From JAMXLO01 sp963812475 (GTDB taxonomy: Bacteria; Pseudomonadota; Alphaproteobacteria; Acetobacterales; Acetobacteraceae), in the NCBI GenBank assembly GCA_963812475.1, contig CAWEVI010000042.1:62001-126000 (forward strand): DNA of 64,000 bases, read 5' to 3'. Of this stretch, positions 63,118-64,000 are shown piece by piece (position 1 is the first letter of the stretch; the number at the start of each line of letters is the position of its first letter). The translations under genes were made by a program, and so were the position numbers. The notes below the pieces were generated by a model. It was not told the DNA's origin. It made no database searches and saw only the letters and a list, made by a program, of their open reading frames with translations.

Positions 63118-63399
63118 AGGCGGAGCAAGCGAATCACCTCACCCGCGGATCGCAATCTCCGCGGATCGTGATCTCTGTCGTCATACCCGCTCTGTCGCCA
63201 TCCCCGCTCTGTCGCCATCCGCGCTCTATCGTCATCCCCGCGAACGCGGGGATCTCAGGCGGCAACCGGGTCGCAGCGTTCGCGGGGATGACGACAAGGG
63301 GGTGGGGATAAGGAAAAGGGGCGCGGATGACGACGGTGGGTACGGAACGTCATCCTCAACCTACGCACTCACGTCGCCTCGGGCCCTAAGTCCGCCCTC
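63118..63399. repeat. Repeat-rich spacer: 17-bp tandem units and an 18-bp inverted repeat
   Basis: Three 17-base units follow each other at 63186-63202, 63203-63219 (both cccgctctgtcgccatc) and 63220-63236 (cgcgctctatcgtcatc), preceded by a degenerate one. Then tcgtcatccccgcgaacg (63229-63246) recurs as a perfect inverted copy at 63277-63294. The outer parts resemble the spacer at 56011-56119. I see no gene in the 63008-63399 interval. Confidence 0.75.
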
Positions 63400-64000
63400 C
63401 TATTTCACCTTCACGTAGCGATACGGAAAGAAGTTGTCGGCAAGCTGCGCAAGATCGACCTTGTCCTTCGCGGCCCAGACAATTACCTGCTGGTGCAGCG
63501 GCATCACCGGCAGATCCTGCTGCAGCATCCGCGCCGCGTCGTCGATCATCGCATTGCGCTTTACCTGATCGCTCTCGACGGCGATCTTGTTGATCAGGTC
63601 GTCCATTCCCGGGTTGGAATAGCCGCTGACGTTCAACTCGCCCCGGCCGCCGGCCCGCGTACCGAGCAGCGAGTATAGTACGTTGTGCGCGTCATACGTC
63701 GCGGGAGTCCAACCCAGCATATAGAAGTCGGTGTCGTATCTCGGCGCGAGGATCTTGGCGAAGTACTTCGCCTTGGTCTGTGCTATCAGATCGATCTTCA
63801 TGCCGATCCGCGCCAGCATCGAGGTGATCGCCGTGCAGATCTGCTCGTCCATCACGTAGCGGTCGTTCGGACAGTCGAAGGCGACGCGGAATCCGTCGGG
63901 ATACCCGGCATCGGCCAGCAGTTGCTTCGCCTTGGCCGGATCCGGCTTAGGCCGCACGTCCAGCGCCGCGTCGTAGCCGTTCACCCCTGGTCCCCACATG
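63400..64000 (-). CDS. ABC-transporter solute-binding protein, family 5 (C-terminal part)
   Basis: The last 199 or more residues of a periplasmic peptide/nickel/opine-type binding protein; the 5' end lies beyond the right edge. DPAKAKQLLADAGYPDGFRV is the family hallmark, followed by MLARIGMKIDLIAQTKAKYF, a ligand-contacting DTDFYMLGWTPATYDAHNVL, and DDAARMLQQDLPVMPLHQQ near the end. The ligand cannot be deduced. The permease genes are not in the window. Confidence 0.9.
   Translation of the reverse strand, partial: MWGPGVNGYDAALDVRPKPDPAKAKQLLADAGYPDGFRVAFDCPNDRYVMDEQICTAITSMLARIGMKIDLIAQTKAKYFAKILAPRYDTDFYMLGWTPATYDAHNVLYSLLGTRAGGRGELNVSGYSNPGMDDLINKIAVESDQVKRNAMIDDAARMLQQDLPVMPLHQQVIVWAAKDKVDLAQLADNFFPYRYVKVK

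Noticed and set aside
63186..63236. Possible CRISPR array
   Set aside because: The 17-base units are directly adjacent with no spacers, and there are no cas genes.
1..64000. tRNA or rRNA genes
   Set aside because: No stretch with tRNA-like stem pattern or rRNA signature was noticed by reading; a covariance search was not possible here.

Overview
This is a GC-rich window from an alphaproteobacterium, most likely of the family Acetobacteraceae. The support is gene content: a GapR (DUF2312) nucleoid protein, a DUF1244 protein, adjacent tal and pgi genes in a zwf/gnd cluster, and many small secreted proteins. This is judged from gene families, not from a marker gene. I saw no rRNA, tRNA or CRISPR array.

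Layout. 1-2285: a frameshifted CapA-type gene (minus) diverging from a CaiB/BaiF CoA-transferase. 2383-11355: a plus-strand sugar-phosphate block of glucokinase, transketolase, 6-phosphogluconate dehydrogenase, glucose-6-phosphate dehydrogenase, a HAD phosphatase, transaldolase and glucose-6-phosphate isomerase. Together they take glucose into the oxidative and non-oxidative pentose phosphate pathway. 11461-19716: a minus-strand run of sensor kinase, sigma-54 response regulator, PaaC, PaaD, a Rid protein, a double ABM protein, a TauD-type dioxygenase, a DUF35 OB-fold protein that carries an in-frame piece of an IS630 transposase, and a thiolase-like protein. It looks like a regulated CoA-linked catabolic operon.

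20070-25600: an IS110-family element with a strongly folded 3' non-coding segment, a Tat-exported multicopper oxidase, and an IS1380-family element with 13-16 bp inverted repeats that starts right after the oxidase stop codon and separates it from a SCO1/SenC copper chaperone. 26365-33687: part of a type II secretion system (gspH, prepilin peptidase, gspI, gspJ, gspK, an inverted gspG, a lytic transglycosylase, gspE, gspF). 33722-36921: an island of small predicted lipoproteins, including a convergent paralogous pair, and an outer-membrane beta-barrel. 37238-40841: pqiB-pqiC-pqiA, a lipid-transport system of the MCE type.

41697-46084: a tight plus-strand operon with a Cys-containing GrdB/PrdB-like reductase subunit, a CoA-transferase, two SDR dehydrogenases and an unrecognised 192-residue protein. 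46133-55007: ABC1 kinase, oligoendopeptidase F, acyl-CoA synthetase, GapR, DUF1244, glycerate 2-kinase and pyruvate kinase. 55016-64000: a leaderless cytochrome c'-like fragment, a small exported protein, two tandem GMC oxidoreductases, a fatty-acid hydroxylase/desaturase with a small membrane protein, a MaoC hydratase, a DUF6166 protein, an MFS transporter, a repeat-rich spacer, and the C-terminal part of an ABC-transporter solute-binding protein that leaves the window.

The least conventional items are the DUF35-IS630 chimera inside an otherwise intact operon, the folded RNA candidate of the IS110 element, the GrdB-like/CoA-transferase/SDR operon, and the lipoprotein island beside the secretion genes.
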